A stretch of 31,614 nucleotides of DNA from positions 1 through 31,614 of the forward strand of contig JAZNVV010000069.1 of the NCBI GenBank assembly GCA_045593005.1, written 5' to 3'. Position 1 is the stretch's first letter. Each line of letters opens with the position of its first letter. The DNA is from UBA11475 sp045593005 (GTDB lineage Bacteria > Bacillota > Clostridia > Christensenellales > Borkfalkiaceae). The notes under the pieces were generated by a model. It made no database searches and was not told the DNA's origin. It worked only from the letters and a program-made list of their open reading frames with translations. The translations under genes were made by a program, and so were the position numbers. This document shows, one piece after another, positions 1 to 7,070 of this stretch.

Positions 1-36
1 CGCTACTTCGCAGACCTTTAAATTCTTTGTCTGCAT
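1..36 (-). CDS. Partial ABC transporter permease, potB position (first 12 codons only)
   Basis: An ATG at 36-34 overlaps the potA stop codon by one base (TAATG), the usual sign of translational coupling. An AGGAG ribosome binding site lies 12 bases upstream, inside the end of potA. The visible residues are MQTKNLKVCEVA, then the window ends. In polyamine ABC operons potA is normally followed by the permease gene potB, so this is inferred to be the PotB N-terminus. The 12 residues carry no diagnostic motif, so the identity rests on position alone. Confidence 0.55.
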   Translation of the reverse strand, partial: MQTKNLKVCEVA

Positions 37-1577
37 TATCTCTTTATCTCCTGTTTTAGTTTGATTTTAATTTCTTCTTTTGGTATAACTACTCTTACAA
101 TATCGTTTTCGTTCCAAGTATCTTCAGTATCGAATACAAAATCCTCTTCATTTTCTTCTGTACGAACGATAAGTTGATAGTGGTCGCCCTTGTAAATAAT
201 TTGAATAATTTTACCGATTGCACCGTAATTGTCGTCATAGTCTATATCAGAGTCGTTTTTAACGTCTTCAATAGTAATAGCCTTTAACCCAACTTCTACC
301 GTTACGTCGGTGTCGGTTAGGTCTATGCGTTCGCCCTTTTGCGTAACGATATAGCCTTCCTCATCCAAAATGCTGTTAGGATATAACTGCGTAACGTCGC
401 ATAAAAATTCACCGTCGCCAAAACATACCGTATTATCTTTTGTAATGTATCCTTCATATACGTTTGAAGTAATCTCTTTTTTCATTATATGAATGTCTTG
501 TGGTGCGATTTTCATGCCAACGGTATCGCCAACATTGACCTCTCTTAAAGTTTGAGTGGTCATTTCCGACTTTCCGACAGCGCAAACAACTTCGTAATGC
601 GTACCCTTAAAAATAGAGTAAGTTATCTTGCCGTTGACGTTCCCCTCGTCAGCGTTAGTTAACACAACGTCCTCTGGACGAACTACTACGTCTACCTTTT
701 CATTGATAGCAAAATCGTCTACACAATCAAATGTTTTGCCCAAAAATCTTACTTTCTTGTCGCCCACAATCGTACCAGAGAAAATATTACTTTCACCGAT
801 AAAGTTTGCGACAAACGCATTTTTAGGTTCATTATAAATTTGTTCAGGCGTGCCGATTTGTTGAATAACACCGTCGTTCATAACGACTATAGTATCGCTC
901 ATTGTAAGCGCTTCTTCTTGGTCGTGCGTAACGTAAATAAAGGTAATACCCAGTTTTTTATGCATATCTTTAAGTTCGATTTGCATTTCCTTGCGCATTT
1001 TAAGGTCAAGCGCGCCTAACGGTTCGTCTAATAATAAAATTTGAGGTTTATTTACTATTGCTCTCGCAATAGCAACACGTTGTTGCTGGCCACCCGACAG
1101 CGTAGCAACGGAACGCTTTTCGAAACCTTCAAGGTCAACAATTTTAAGCGCTTCTTTTACCTTTTTTGATATCTCTTTTTTAGAAAGTTTTTCTATTTTT
1201 TCAATACGATTGCCTTCTTCATCCTCATACGTTACCTTAATTCTTTTAAGTTTTAAACCGTATGCAACGTTTTCGTAAATGTTGAGGTGTGGAAAAAGTG
1301 CATATCTTTGGAAAACAGTATTGATAGGTCTTTTATACGGTGGCAAATCGGTAATATCGGTGCCATTTAATAAAATTTTACCAGAAGTAGGCTTATCAAA
1401 ACCTGCTATCATACGTAAAGTCGTAGTCTTGCCACAACCAGAAGGACCTAAAAAGGTAACAAATTCCCCTTTTCTCACGTATAAATTAAGGTTATCAACA
1501 GCAACAACGCCGTCGTCAAATTGTCTGACAATATCTATAAGGTCAATAATATGTTCATCTTTATAATTTACAGCCAT
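36..1577 (-). CDS. potA: Spermidine/putrescine-type ABC transporter ATP-binding protein with duplicated C-terminal domain
   Basis: This is the ATPase of a polyamine-type ABC importer, acting at the inner face of the membrane. The nucleotide-binding domain (about residues 13-258) has Walker A GPSGCGKTT (44-52), Q-loop VFQRYALFPH, signature LSGGQQQRVA (160-169), Walker B LLLDEPLGALD (181-191) and H-loop THD (217-219). A charged insertion at about 113-135 lies between the Q-loop and the signature. At 513 residues it is far longer than the usual 350-380. The C-terminal part looks duplicated: GKITYSIFKGTHYEVV (316-331) is echoed by GKIIQIIYKGDHYQLI (455-470), and the flanking strands also match, suggesting two TOBE/MOP-like modules (about 265-366 and 371-508). 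It follows the XRE-cupin gene by 11 bases and overlaps the next gene by one base. Substrate (polyamine) is inferred from family and operon form. Confidence 0.9.
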   Translation of the reverse strand: MAVNYKDEHIIDLIDIVRQFDDGVVAVDNLNLYVRKGEFVTFLGPSGCGKTTTLRMIAGFDKPTSGKILLNGTDITDLPPYKRPINTVFQRYALFPHLNIYENVAYGLKLKRIKVTYEDEEGNRIEKIEKLSKKEISKKVKEALKIVDLEGFEKRSVATLSGGQQQRVAIARAIVNKPQILLLDEPLGALDLKMRKEMQIELKDMHKKLGITFIYVTHDQEEALTMSDTIVVMNDGVIQQIGTPEQIYNEPKNAFVANFIGESNIFSGTIVGDKKVRFLGKTFDCVDDFAINEKVDVVVRPEDVVLTNADEGNVNGKITYSIFKGTHYEVVCAVGKSEMTTQTLREVNVGDTVGMKIAPQDIHIMKKEITSNVYEGYITKDNTVCFGDGEFLCDVTQLYPNSILDEEGYIVTQKGERIDLTDTDVTVEVGLKAITIEDVKNDSDIDYDDNYGAIGKIIQIIYKGDHYQLIVRTEENEEDFVFDTEDTWNENDIVRVVIPKEEIKIKLKQEIKR

Positions 1578-1588
1578 AACCCTTCTCC

Positions 1589-2122
1589 TTAAAAATTAGG
1601 TGGACACGACACCCAAATTAGCGTCGCTTTTTTATCTTTTTCGTTAACTAAATAATGCGTTTTTGTCGGGGAATAATAAAAACTTTCCCCTTTCTTTACT
1701 TTATGCCTCTTTTTACCCAAAACAATAACTATTTCACCCTCTAAACAGTAACCGAATTCTTCACCTTCGTGGGCGTAATCTTCTTCCGTTTGTGAATGAC
1801 CTTCTATTTCAATATGAATAGGCTCCATTTTATTTTTTTGAGCATTAGGGACCAACCAAGATAATTTATAGCCGTCGGCAAACTTTTCAATAAATTCCGA
1901 CTTTTTAAATACTATTTTTTCTTGCTCGTCCTCGTTAAAAAACTCTTTTAAGTTAGTTCCAAGCGCCGATAAAATGTCAATTAGCGTGGCAATCGACGGC
2001 GAAGTTAAATCGTTTTCAAGTTGCGATATATACCCTTTTGTAAGTTCGCATCTATCGCCAAGTTCTTCCTGTGTTAAATTACACGACAACCTTAAATCTC
2101 GTATCTTTTCACCTAATATCAT
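1589..2122 (-). CDS. XRE-family regulator with C-terminal cupin domain
   Basis: A 177-residue transcription factor. Residues 3-60 form a helix-turn-helix of the XRE/HTH_3 type (GEKIRDLRLSCNLTQEELG, then a recognition helix in TKGYISQLEN). Residues about 105-175 form a small cupin beta-barrel (HEGEEFGYCLEGEIVIVLG, then KKGESFYYSPTKTHY). The HTH-cupin architecture is shared with PuuR-like regulators that sense small molecules such as polyamines. It is the first gene of the operon with potA, so it most likely regulates this operon and itself. It has its own strong promoter with an inverted repeat just downstream of the predicted transcription start. The ligand is not known. Confidence 0.88.
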   Translation of the reverse strand: MILGEKIRDLRLSCNLTQEELGDRCELTKGYISQLENDLTSPSIATLIDILSALGTNLKEFFNEDEQEKIVFKKSEFIEKFADGYKLSWLVPNAQKNKMEPIHIEIEGHSQTEEDYAHEGEEFGYCLEGEIVIVLGKKRHKVKKGESFYYSPTKTHYLVNEKDKKATLIWVSCPPNF

Positions 2123-2153
2123 ACGTCACCTTTTGGTTTAGCGAATTCTAACA

Positions 2154-2178
2154 AAAAGTTTAATAAAACTAAACTTTT
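2154..2178. promoter_or_regulatory. Candidate operator: 9-bp perfect inverted repeat
   Basis: AAAAGTTTA (2154-2162) and TAAACTTTT (2170-2178) form a perfect inverted repeat with a 7-base spacer. On the minus strand it covers about +2 to +27 of the predicted transcript of the XRE-cupin/potA operon. A dimeric HTH repressor bound here would block transcription. Autoregulation by the adjacent XRE-cupin protein is an inference. Confidence 0.5.
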
Positions 2179-2186
2179 GTGATTTT

Positions 2187-2215
2187 ATTATATAAATATT
2201 TATAGCATATGTCAA
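2187..2215 (-). promoter_or_regulatory. Consensus sigma-A promoter for XRE-cupin/potA operon
   Basis: The minus strand has TTGACA (2215-2210), a 17-base spacer and TATAAT (2192-2187), a perfect match to the vegetative consensus. The start is predicted near 2180, leaving a leader of about 58 bases before the ATG at 2122. Such an unrestrained promoter suggests that control is by repression. Confidence 0.85.
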
Positions 2216-2265
2216 TGATTTTTATATAAAAAATTTAGTCAATATCAAACTTTTTTTAATCAATT

Positions 2266-2296
2266 AAAAATCACCAGTAATTAACTGGCGATTTTT
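2266..2296 (-). terminator. Second terminator downstream of tuf
   Basis: Arms at 2266-2278 and 2284-2296 pair over 13 positions around a 5-base loop. On the minus strand all pairs hold if one G-U is allowed, and the stem ends in a run of five T. It lies 60 bases beyond a first terminator and before the promoter of the next operon, so it probably acts as a backstop for the very strong tuf transcription. Confidence 0.6.
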
Positions 2297-2356
2297 AATA
2301 GATAATTTAGCAAAATTAGTTGACTAAAATAAAAAATTTTATAAGTAATTTTTAGT

Positions 2357-2385
2357 CAAAAAAAAGGCCATCAATAGATGACCTT
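2357..2385 (-). terminator. Intrinsic terminator of tuf
   Basis: On the minus strand AAGGTCATC (2385-2377) pairs with GATGGCCTT (2372-2364) over 9 bp (one G-U) around a 4-base loop, followed by an uninterrupted T tract (2365-2358). It begins 18 bases after the tuf stop codon. Confidence 0.88.
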
Positions 2386-2403
2386 AATTTTATTTAGGTT
2401 TAA

Positions 2404-3624
2404 TTATTTCTTAACAGTAGAAACAACGCCTGAACCTACTGTTCTACCACCTTCACGGATAGCGAAACGTAAGCCTTCTTCCATAGCAACAGGTGTAATT
2501 AACGTAACGTCAATTTTAACGTTGTCGCCTGGCATAACCATTTCTACGTCAGCAGGAAGTTTAATTGTACCTGTAACGTCAGTTGTTCTGAAGTAGAATT
2601 GTGGTCTGTAGTTGTTGAAGAATGGTGTATGACGACCACCTTCTTCCTTTGTTAATACGTATACTTGACCTTCAAATTCTGTGTGTGGTTGAACAGAACC
2701 TGGTTTAGCAATAACTTGACCTCTTTCGATGTCTTTACGGTCGATACCTCTTAAGAGAGCACCAACGTTGTCACCTGCTTGAGCTTCATCAAGAAGTTTT
2801 CTGAACATTTCAAGACCTGTGATAACAGTTGTCTTTGACTTGTCTTGTAAACCAACGATTTCAGCAGGGTCACCAACTTTAGCAACACCTCTTTCTACTC
2901 TACCTGTAGCAACTGTACCACGACCAGAAATTGTGAATACGTCTTCTACTGGGAGAAGGAATGGTTTTGAATCTTCACGTGCTGGTGTAGGGATATAGCT
3001 GTCAACAGCATCCATAAGTTCGAAAATGCAAGCACATTCGCTAGATGCTTTGATTTCTTCAGCAGAATGGTCGCCTTGAGCAAATTCAAGAGCCTTAAGT
3101 GCAGAACCCTTAACGATAGGTGTATCGTCGCCTGGGAAACCGTATTCAGAAAGAAGATCTCTAACTTCCATTTCAACAAGTTCAAGAAGTTCTGGGTCGT
3201 CTAACTGGTCGCACTTGTTTAAGAATACTACGATATAAGGAACGCCTACCTGACGAGCAAGAAGAATGTGTTCTCTTGTCTGTGGCATAGGACCGTCTGT
3301 AGCAGCACAAACGAGGATAGCGCCGTCCATTTGAGCAGCACCTGTGATCATGTTCTTAACGTAGTCAGCGTGTCCTGGACAGTCAACGTGTGCATAGTGA
3401 CGTGATTCTGTCTGATATTCTACGTGAGATGTGTTAATTGTAATACCACGAGCCTTTTCTTCTGGTGCTTTATCGATTTCGTCGTACTTCATCTTTTGAG
3501 CAGCGCCGAAAGCAGCCATGGTCATTGTGATAGCAGCCGTTAACGTTGTTTTACCGTGGTCTACGTGGCCGATGGTACCGATGTTAACGTGCGGTTTGCT
3601 TCTGTCAAATTTAGCTTTTGCCAT
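2404..3624 (-). CDS. tuf: Elongation factor Tu
   Basis: EF-Tu delivers aminoacyl-tRNA to the ribosome as a GTPase. The 406-residue protein has the G1 motif GHVDHGKT, switch-I region RGITINTSHVEY, G3 DCPGH, G4 NKCD and G5 SALKAL, followed by the two beta-barrel domains ending in EGGRTVGSGVVSTVKK. The start chosen is the ATG at 3624, giving MAKAKFDRSK; it lies 8 bases after GGAGG. An upstream in-frame TTG at 3639 lies within the ribosome binding site itself and is rejected as a start. The gene is last in the rpoB-rpsL-fusA string but has its own consensus promoter and a hairpin at the predicted 5' end of its mRNA, so it is probably also transcribed separately at high level. Confidence 0.97.
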   Translation of the reverse strand: MAKAKFDRSKPHVNIGTIGHVDHGKTTLTAAITMTMAAFGAAQKMKYDEIDKAPEEKARGITINTSHVEYQTESRHYAHVDCPGHADYVKNMITGAAQMDGAILVCAATDGPMPQTREHILLARQVGVPYIVVFLNKCDQLDDPELLELVEMEVRDLLSEYGFPGDDTPIVKGSALKALEFAQGDHSAEEIKASSECACIFELMDAVDSYIPTPAREDSKPFLLPVEDVFTISGRGTVATGRVERGVAKVGDPAEIVGLQDKSKTTVITGLEMFRKLLDEAQAGDNVGALLRGIDRKDIERGQVIAKPGSVQPHTEFEGQVYVLTKEEGGRHTPFFNNYRPQFYFRTTDVTGTIKLPADVEMVMPGDNVKIDVTLITPVAMEEGLRFAIREGGRTVGSGVVSTVKK

Positions 3625-3685
3625 TAAAGTTTCCTCCAAATTTTAGATTAATTTATTTTTATTTTTTATTGAAGCCTTGTTTTAT

Positions 3686-3716
3686 TGTTTTGCGTTGCGC
3701 TTCACAACGCAAAACA
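3686..3716 (-). promoter_or_regulatory. Perfect 12-bp hairpin at the predicted 5' end of tuf mRNA
   Basis: Arms TGTTTTGCGTTG (3686-3697) and its complement (3705-3716) pair perfectly around a 7-base loop. Neither strand has a T tract after the stem, so it is not a standard intrinsic terminator. It begins 1-2 bases after the predicted tuf transcription start (about 3717-3718). Known 5'-terminal stems protect mRNAs from 5'-end-dependent decay, so a stabilising role is likely; a protein binding site is the alternative. Confidence 0.6.
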
Positions 3717-3724
3717 TTATATAT

Positions 3725-3753
3725 ATTGTACAATTATTTTATAATATTGTCAA
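3725..3753 (-). promoter_or_regulatory. Strong sigma-A promoter for tuf
   Basis: On the minus strand TTGACA (3753-3748), a 17-base spacer and TACAAT (3730-3725) start 9 bases after the fusA stop codon. It gives tuf an independent transcript with a leader of about 93 bases. Confidence 0.85.
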
Positions 3754-3762
3754 TACTTTTTT

Positions 3763-5847
3763 TTAGTTAGCCTTGCCTGCAATAATTTTTTCAGCAACGC
3801 TCTTTGGAACTTCTGCATAGTGAGAGAATTCCATTGAGTAGTTACCACGGCCCTGTGTTCTTGAACGTAAATCGGTTGCATAACCGAACATTTCAGAAAG
3901 TGGGATGTGTGCGTCAACTACTTTTACACCTGAACGGTCGTCCGTACCTTGGATAATACCACGTTTTGCAGTTACCTGACCCATGATATCACCGAAGTAT
4001 TGTTCAGGAGTTTCAACTTCAACCTTCATGATAGGTTCTAAAAGAACTGATTTAGCCTTTGAAAGACCGTCTTTAAGAGCCATAGAGCCGGCAATCTTGA
4101 ACGCCATTTCCGAAGAGTCAACGTCGTGGTAACTACCGTCGTAAACGGTAACTTTGAAGTCTACTACTTCGTAACCTGCTAAGATACCGTTTTTAGCGGC
4201 TTCTTGAATACCCTTGTTGATAGGTTGAATAAATTCTTTAGGGATAGAACCACCGACTGTTTCGTCAATAAATTCATAACCCTTACCTGCTTCTTGTGGT
4301 TCAAGACGAATCTTACAATGACCGTATTGACCGTGACCACCTGACTGACGCTTAAACATACCTTCTGCCTCAACAGCCATTCTGATAGTTTCTTTGTAAG
4401 CAACTTGTGGTCTACCAACGTTTGCTTCTACTCTGAATTCACGTAAAAGTCTATCTACGATAATTTCAAGGTGAAGTTCACCCATACCAGCGATAATCGT
4501 CTGACCGGTTTCTGTATCCGTGTAAGTTTTGAAAGTTGGGTCTTCTTCAGCAAGTTTTGCAAGAGCAAAGCCCATCTTTTCTTGACCTGCTTTTGTCTTT
4601 GGTTCGATAGCGACCTGAATAACTGGTTCTGGGAATTCCATCTTTTCTAAAATGATAGGATGTGCTTCATCACATAAAGTATCACCAGTAGTCGTGTCCT
4701 TTAAACCTACGATAGCGCAGATATCACCAGAATAAATTTCTTCAATTTCTTCTCTGTGGTTAGCGTGCATCTTTAAGATACGACCGATACGTTCTCTCTT
4801 ACCCTTTGTAGAGTTGTAAACGTATGAGCCTGATGCCATAACACCGGAGTATGAACGGAAGAATGCAAGTTTACCAACGAACGGGTCAGCTGCAATCTTA
4901 AATGCAAGACCTGCAAATGGTTCGGTGTCAGAAGTCTTTCTTTCTTCTTCTTCACCAGCCTTGTTCGTGCCTTTAACGTGGTCTACGTCGAGTGGGCTTG
5001 GAAGGTATGCGCAAATTGCGTCAAGCAAGTTTTGTACACCCTTGTTCTTATAAGAAGAACCACAAAGAACTGGAACAACCTTCATACCGATTGTTGCTAC
5101 TCTTAAACCTTTTTTGATTTCTTCAATAGAAAGGTCGCCTTCTTCAAAGAATTTTTCCATTAATTCGTCGTCGGATTCTGCTGCAGCTTCAACAACGGCC
5201 ATACGTGCTTCTTCTACAAGATCTTCGTATTCAGCAGGAATACCTGTAACTTCTACGTCCTTGCCCAAGTCGTCTTTATAGATGAAAGCTTTTCTTTCGA
5301 TAACGTCCATAACGCCTACGAAAGTATCTTCCTTACCGATAGGTAATACGATAGGAAGTGCGTTAGCCTTAAGTCTTTCCTTCATCATACCAACAGCGTT
5401 TTCAAAACTTGCGCCGTTAATATCCATCTTGTTGATGTAAGCAATTCTTGGAACTTTATACTTATCAGCTTGTCTCCAAACTGTTTCTGACTGTGGTTGA
5501 ACACCACCCTTTGCACAGAACGTAGCAACTGCACCGTCAAGAACACGGAGTGAACGTTCTACTTCTACGGTAAAGTCAACGTGTCCCGGTGTATCAATAA
5601 TGTTGATGTTGTGAGCAACGCCTTGATATGGCCATTGACAAGTAGTAGCGGCAGAAGTAATTGTAATACCTCTTTCCTGTTCTTGAACCATCCAGTCCAT
5701 AGTAGCAGCGCCGTCGTGTGTTTCACCGATTTTATGTGTCTTACCTGTGTAGAACAAAATTCTTTCGGTAGTAGTCGTTTTACCAGCGTCAATATGCGCC
5801 ATAATACCGATGTTTCTTGTAACTTTTAAATCAAACTGTCTTGGCAT
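3763..5847 (-). CDS. fusA: Elongation factor G
   Basis: EF-G is the GTPase that drives ribosomal translocation and, with RRF, ribosome recycling. The 694-residue length is normal. Visible motifs are G1 AHIDAGKTT (17-25), switch I RGITITSAATT, G3 DTPGH and G4 NKMD, then domain II, the GQYGHCKIRLEP stretch of domain IV and a C-terminal domain V. The ATG at 5847 (MPRQFDLKVTRNIGI) fits the family start. It follows rpsG by 16 bases and is probably cotranscribed with it. Confidence 0.97.
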   Translation of the reverse strand: MPRQFDLKVTRNIGIMAHIDAGKTTTTERILFYTGKTHKIGETHDGAATMDWMVQEQERGITITSAATTCQWPYQGVAHNINIIDTPGHVDFTVEVERSLRVLDGAVATFCAKGGVQPQSETVWRQADKYKVPRIAYINKMDINGASFENAVGMMKERLKANALPIVLPIGKEDTFVGVMDVIERKAFIYKDDLGKDVEVTGIPAEYEDLVEEARMAVVEAAAESDDELMEKFFEEGDLSIEEIKKGLRVATIGMKVVPVLCGSSYKNKGVQNLLDAICAYLPSPLDVDHVKGTNKAGEEEERKTSDTEPFAGLAFKIAADPFVGKLAFFRSYSGVMASGSYVYNSTKGKRERIGRILKMHANHREEIEEIYSGDICAIVGLKDTTTGDTLCDEAHPIILEKMEFPEPVIQVAIEPKTKAGQEKMGFALAKLAEEDPTFKTYTDTETGQTIIAGMGELHLEIIVDRLLREFRVEANVGRPQVAYKETIRMAVEAEGMFKRQSGGHGQYGHCKIRLEPQEAGKGYEFIDETVGGSIPKEFIQPINKGIQEAAKNGILAGYEVVDFKVTVYDGSYHDVDSSEMAFKIAGSMALKDGLSKAKSVLLEPIMKVEVETPEQYFGDIMGQVTAKRGIIQGTDDRSGVKVVDAHIPLSEMFGYATDLRSRTQGRGNYSMEFSHYAEVPKSVAEKIIAGKAN

Positions 5848-5863
5848 TATTAACTACTCCTAA

Positions 5864-6334
5864 TTAAAATTTGAAATGTGCGAAAGCTCTGTTAGCTTCA
5901 GCCATTCTATGTGTATCTTCTTTCTTCTTAACTGCAGCACCGGTGTTGTTGAAAGCATCCATCAATTCACCTGCAAGTTTAGCTGACATATCACGTTCAC
6001 TTCTCTTTCTTGCTGCAATAACGAGCCAACGGATAGCAAGTGTTTGACGTCTTTCTTCTCTGATTTCAAGTGGAACTTGATAGTTAGCACCACCTACACG
6101 TCTTGCCTTAACTTCAACCATAGGTTTAATGTTTTCAATAGCTTGGTTGAAAATTTCCATTGGTTCCTGACCTAATTTAGCGGACATTGCATTGAACGCA
6201 TCATAAACGATTGTTTGAGCAATACCCTTTTTACCATCTAACATAACCTGATTTACAACCTTTGTTACTACTTTGCTGTTGTAAATAGGATCTGGTAATA
6301 CGTCTCTTTTTGGAACATTACCTCTTCTTGGCAT
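5864..6334 (-). CDS. rpsG: 30S ribosomal protein S7
   Basis: S7 organises the 3' major domain of 16S rRNA and sits at the E site. The ATG at 6334 (MPRRGNVPKRDVLPDP) gives 156 residues, the normal size, with GGAGG 8 bases upstream. An in-frame start at 6397 would add 21 unrelated residues and is rejected. Recognisable stretches are KKGIAQTIVYDAF, ARRVGGANYQVP and the C-terminal KKKEDTHRMAEANRAFAHF. In E. coli S7 represses its own operon by binding the rpsL-rpsG spacer; here that spacer is unusually long and structured. Confidence 0.97.
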   Translation of the reverse strand: MPRRGNVPKRDVLPDPIYNSKVVTKVVNQVMLDGKKGIAQTIVYDAFNAMSAKLGQEPMEIFNQAIENIKPMVEVKARRVGGANYQVPLEIREERRQTLAIRWLVIAARKRSERDMSAKLAGELMDAFNNTGAAVKKKEDTHRMAEANRAFAHFKF

Positions 6335-6512
6335 GTTTATATCCTCCTTTAAATTTTTTAAGCGCATACTTTTTGCGCATATTTTGGGAAACCCCAAGTC
6401 TGCTATCGCTTGCCTTTCGGTAGCGAATCTTCTACCTTTCGGTATACTGCCTACCTTTTCGGGATTTGTCTACTGAAATCCGAATTAAGTAGGTAAATAG
6501 GCATCAAATAAA
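6335..6512 (-). promoter_or_regulatory. Structured rpsL-rpsG spacer, candidate S7 autoregulatory RNA
   Basis: This 178-base spacer has several potential RNA stems on the coding (minus) strand. TGCCTA (6448-6453) pairs with TAGGCA (6498-6503), and inside it lies an 8-bp bulged stem, 6459-6467 with 6476-6483. Two short units follow with C-C-GAAA-G-G tetraloop hairpins (near 6412-6416 and 6434-6443), one extended by a TCGCT/AGCGA stem. TTGGG-GTTT-CCCAA makes a further hairpin (about 6386-6400), and the heptamer TATGCGC occurs twice close to rpsG. The S7 link rests on the known E. coli control site at the same junction. A small repetitive palindromic element is the alternative. Confidence 0.5.
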
Positions 6513-6881
6513 TTAAGCTTTCTTTGCGCCGTATTTTGATCTTGACTGTTTACGTTTTGCAACGCCGGCTGTGTCAAGCGCGCCACGAATGATATGATAT
6601 CTTACACCTGGTAAGTCCTTAACTCTGCCCCCACGAATGAGAACGGAACTGTGTTCCTGTAAGTTGTGACCTTCACCCGGGATGTAAACGATACCTTCAC
6701 CCTTGTTTGTCAAACGTACTCTGGCAATTTTACGAAGAGCCGAGTTAGGCTTTTTAGGTGTCGTAGTCGTTACTGATAAACAAACGCCTCTCTTTTGTGG
6801 ACATTCGTCTAAAATAGGAGACTTTGACTTGTAAGTGATCTTCTTTCTGCCTTGTCTGATTAACTGGTTGATTGTTGGCAT
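6513..6881 (-). CDS. rpsL: 30S ribosomal protein S12
   Basis: S12 lies at the decoding centre and controls accuracy. It has 122 residues, starting MPTINQLIRQGRKK at an ATG with AGGAGG 7 bases upstream. The family core is present: CPQKRGVC, TTTPKKPNSALRK, EGHNLQEHS and RGGRVKDLPGVRYH. The two lysines where streptomycin-resistance mutations arise (in TPKKPN and GRVKDLP) are wild type, so no resistance is predicted. It lacks the longer N-terminal insertion of Bacillus S12. It has its own promoter and leader. Confidence 0.97.
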   Translation of the reverse strand: MPTINQLIRQGRKKITYKSKSPILDECPQKRGVCLSVTTTTPKKPNSALRKIARVRLTNKGEGIVYIPGEGHNLQEHSSVLIRGGRVKDLPGVRYHIIRGALDTAGVAKRKQSRSKYGAKKA

Positions 6882-6948
6882 ATTTTACCTCCTTATAATT
6901 TTCGGATATTCAGAAAACGGTAACCCGTTTAAAGAAGTCTTATTTTTT

Positions 6949-6978
6949 GCAGGTCACAGCGTAATTGCCGTAACCTGC
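6949..6978 (-). promoter_or_regulatory. 12-bp hairpin at the predicted 5' end of rpsL mRNA
   Basis: On the minus strand 6978-6967 (GCAGGTTACGGC) pairs with 6960-6949 (GCTGTGACCTGC) over 12 positions, two of them G-U, around a 6-base loop. The predicted transcription start (about 6975-6976) falls at the outer end of the stem, so the transcript would begin essentially in the hairpin. It could stabilise the mRNA or bind a regulator. Confidence 0.5.
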
Positions 6979-6981
6979 TAT

Positions 6982-7010
6982 ATTTTATCATTTTGTACAT
7001 ATTTAGTCAA
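6982..7010 (-). promoter_or_regulatory. Promoter for rpsL-rpsG-fusA
   Basis: On the minus strand TTGACT (7010-7005), a 17-base spacer and TAAAAT (6987-6982) form a good sigma-A promoter in the rpoC-rpsL gap. The translation genes can thus be transcribed apart from rpoBC. Confidence 0.75.
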
Positions 7011-7047
7011 ACAAATAAACGTACTTTAAATTTTATTTGCCGTTTTT

Positions 7048-7065
7048 ACCCTACTTTAGTAGGGT
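7048..7065 (-). promoter_or_regulatory. 7-bp hairpin just after rpoC
   Basis: ACCCTAC (7048-7054) and GTAGGGT (7059-7065) pair perfectly around a 4-base loop, 6 bases after the rpoC stop codon. On the minus strand the stem is followed by A-rich sequence, so it is not a typical intrinsic terminator. It may be a 3' stabilising or processing structure between rpoC and rpsL. Confidence 0.4.
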
Positions 7066-7070
7066 CTTTA

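Noticed and set aside
3625..3639. In-frame TTG upstream of tuf that would add five residues
   Set aside because: The TTG overlaps the GGAGG ribosome binding site; the ATG at 3624 has ideal spacing and gives the family N-terminus.
6335..6397. Extended N-terminus for rpsG
   Set aside because: The 21 extra residues do not resemble S7 and lie in the structured spacer; the ATG at 6334 has GGAGG at 8 bases.
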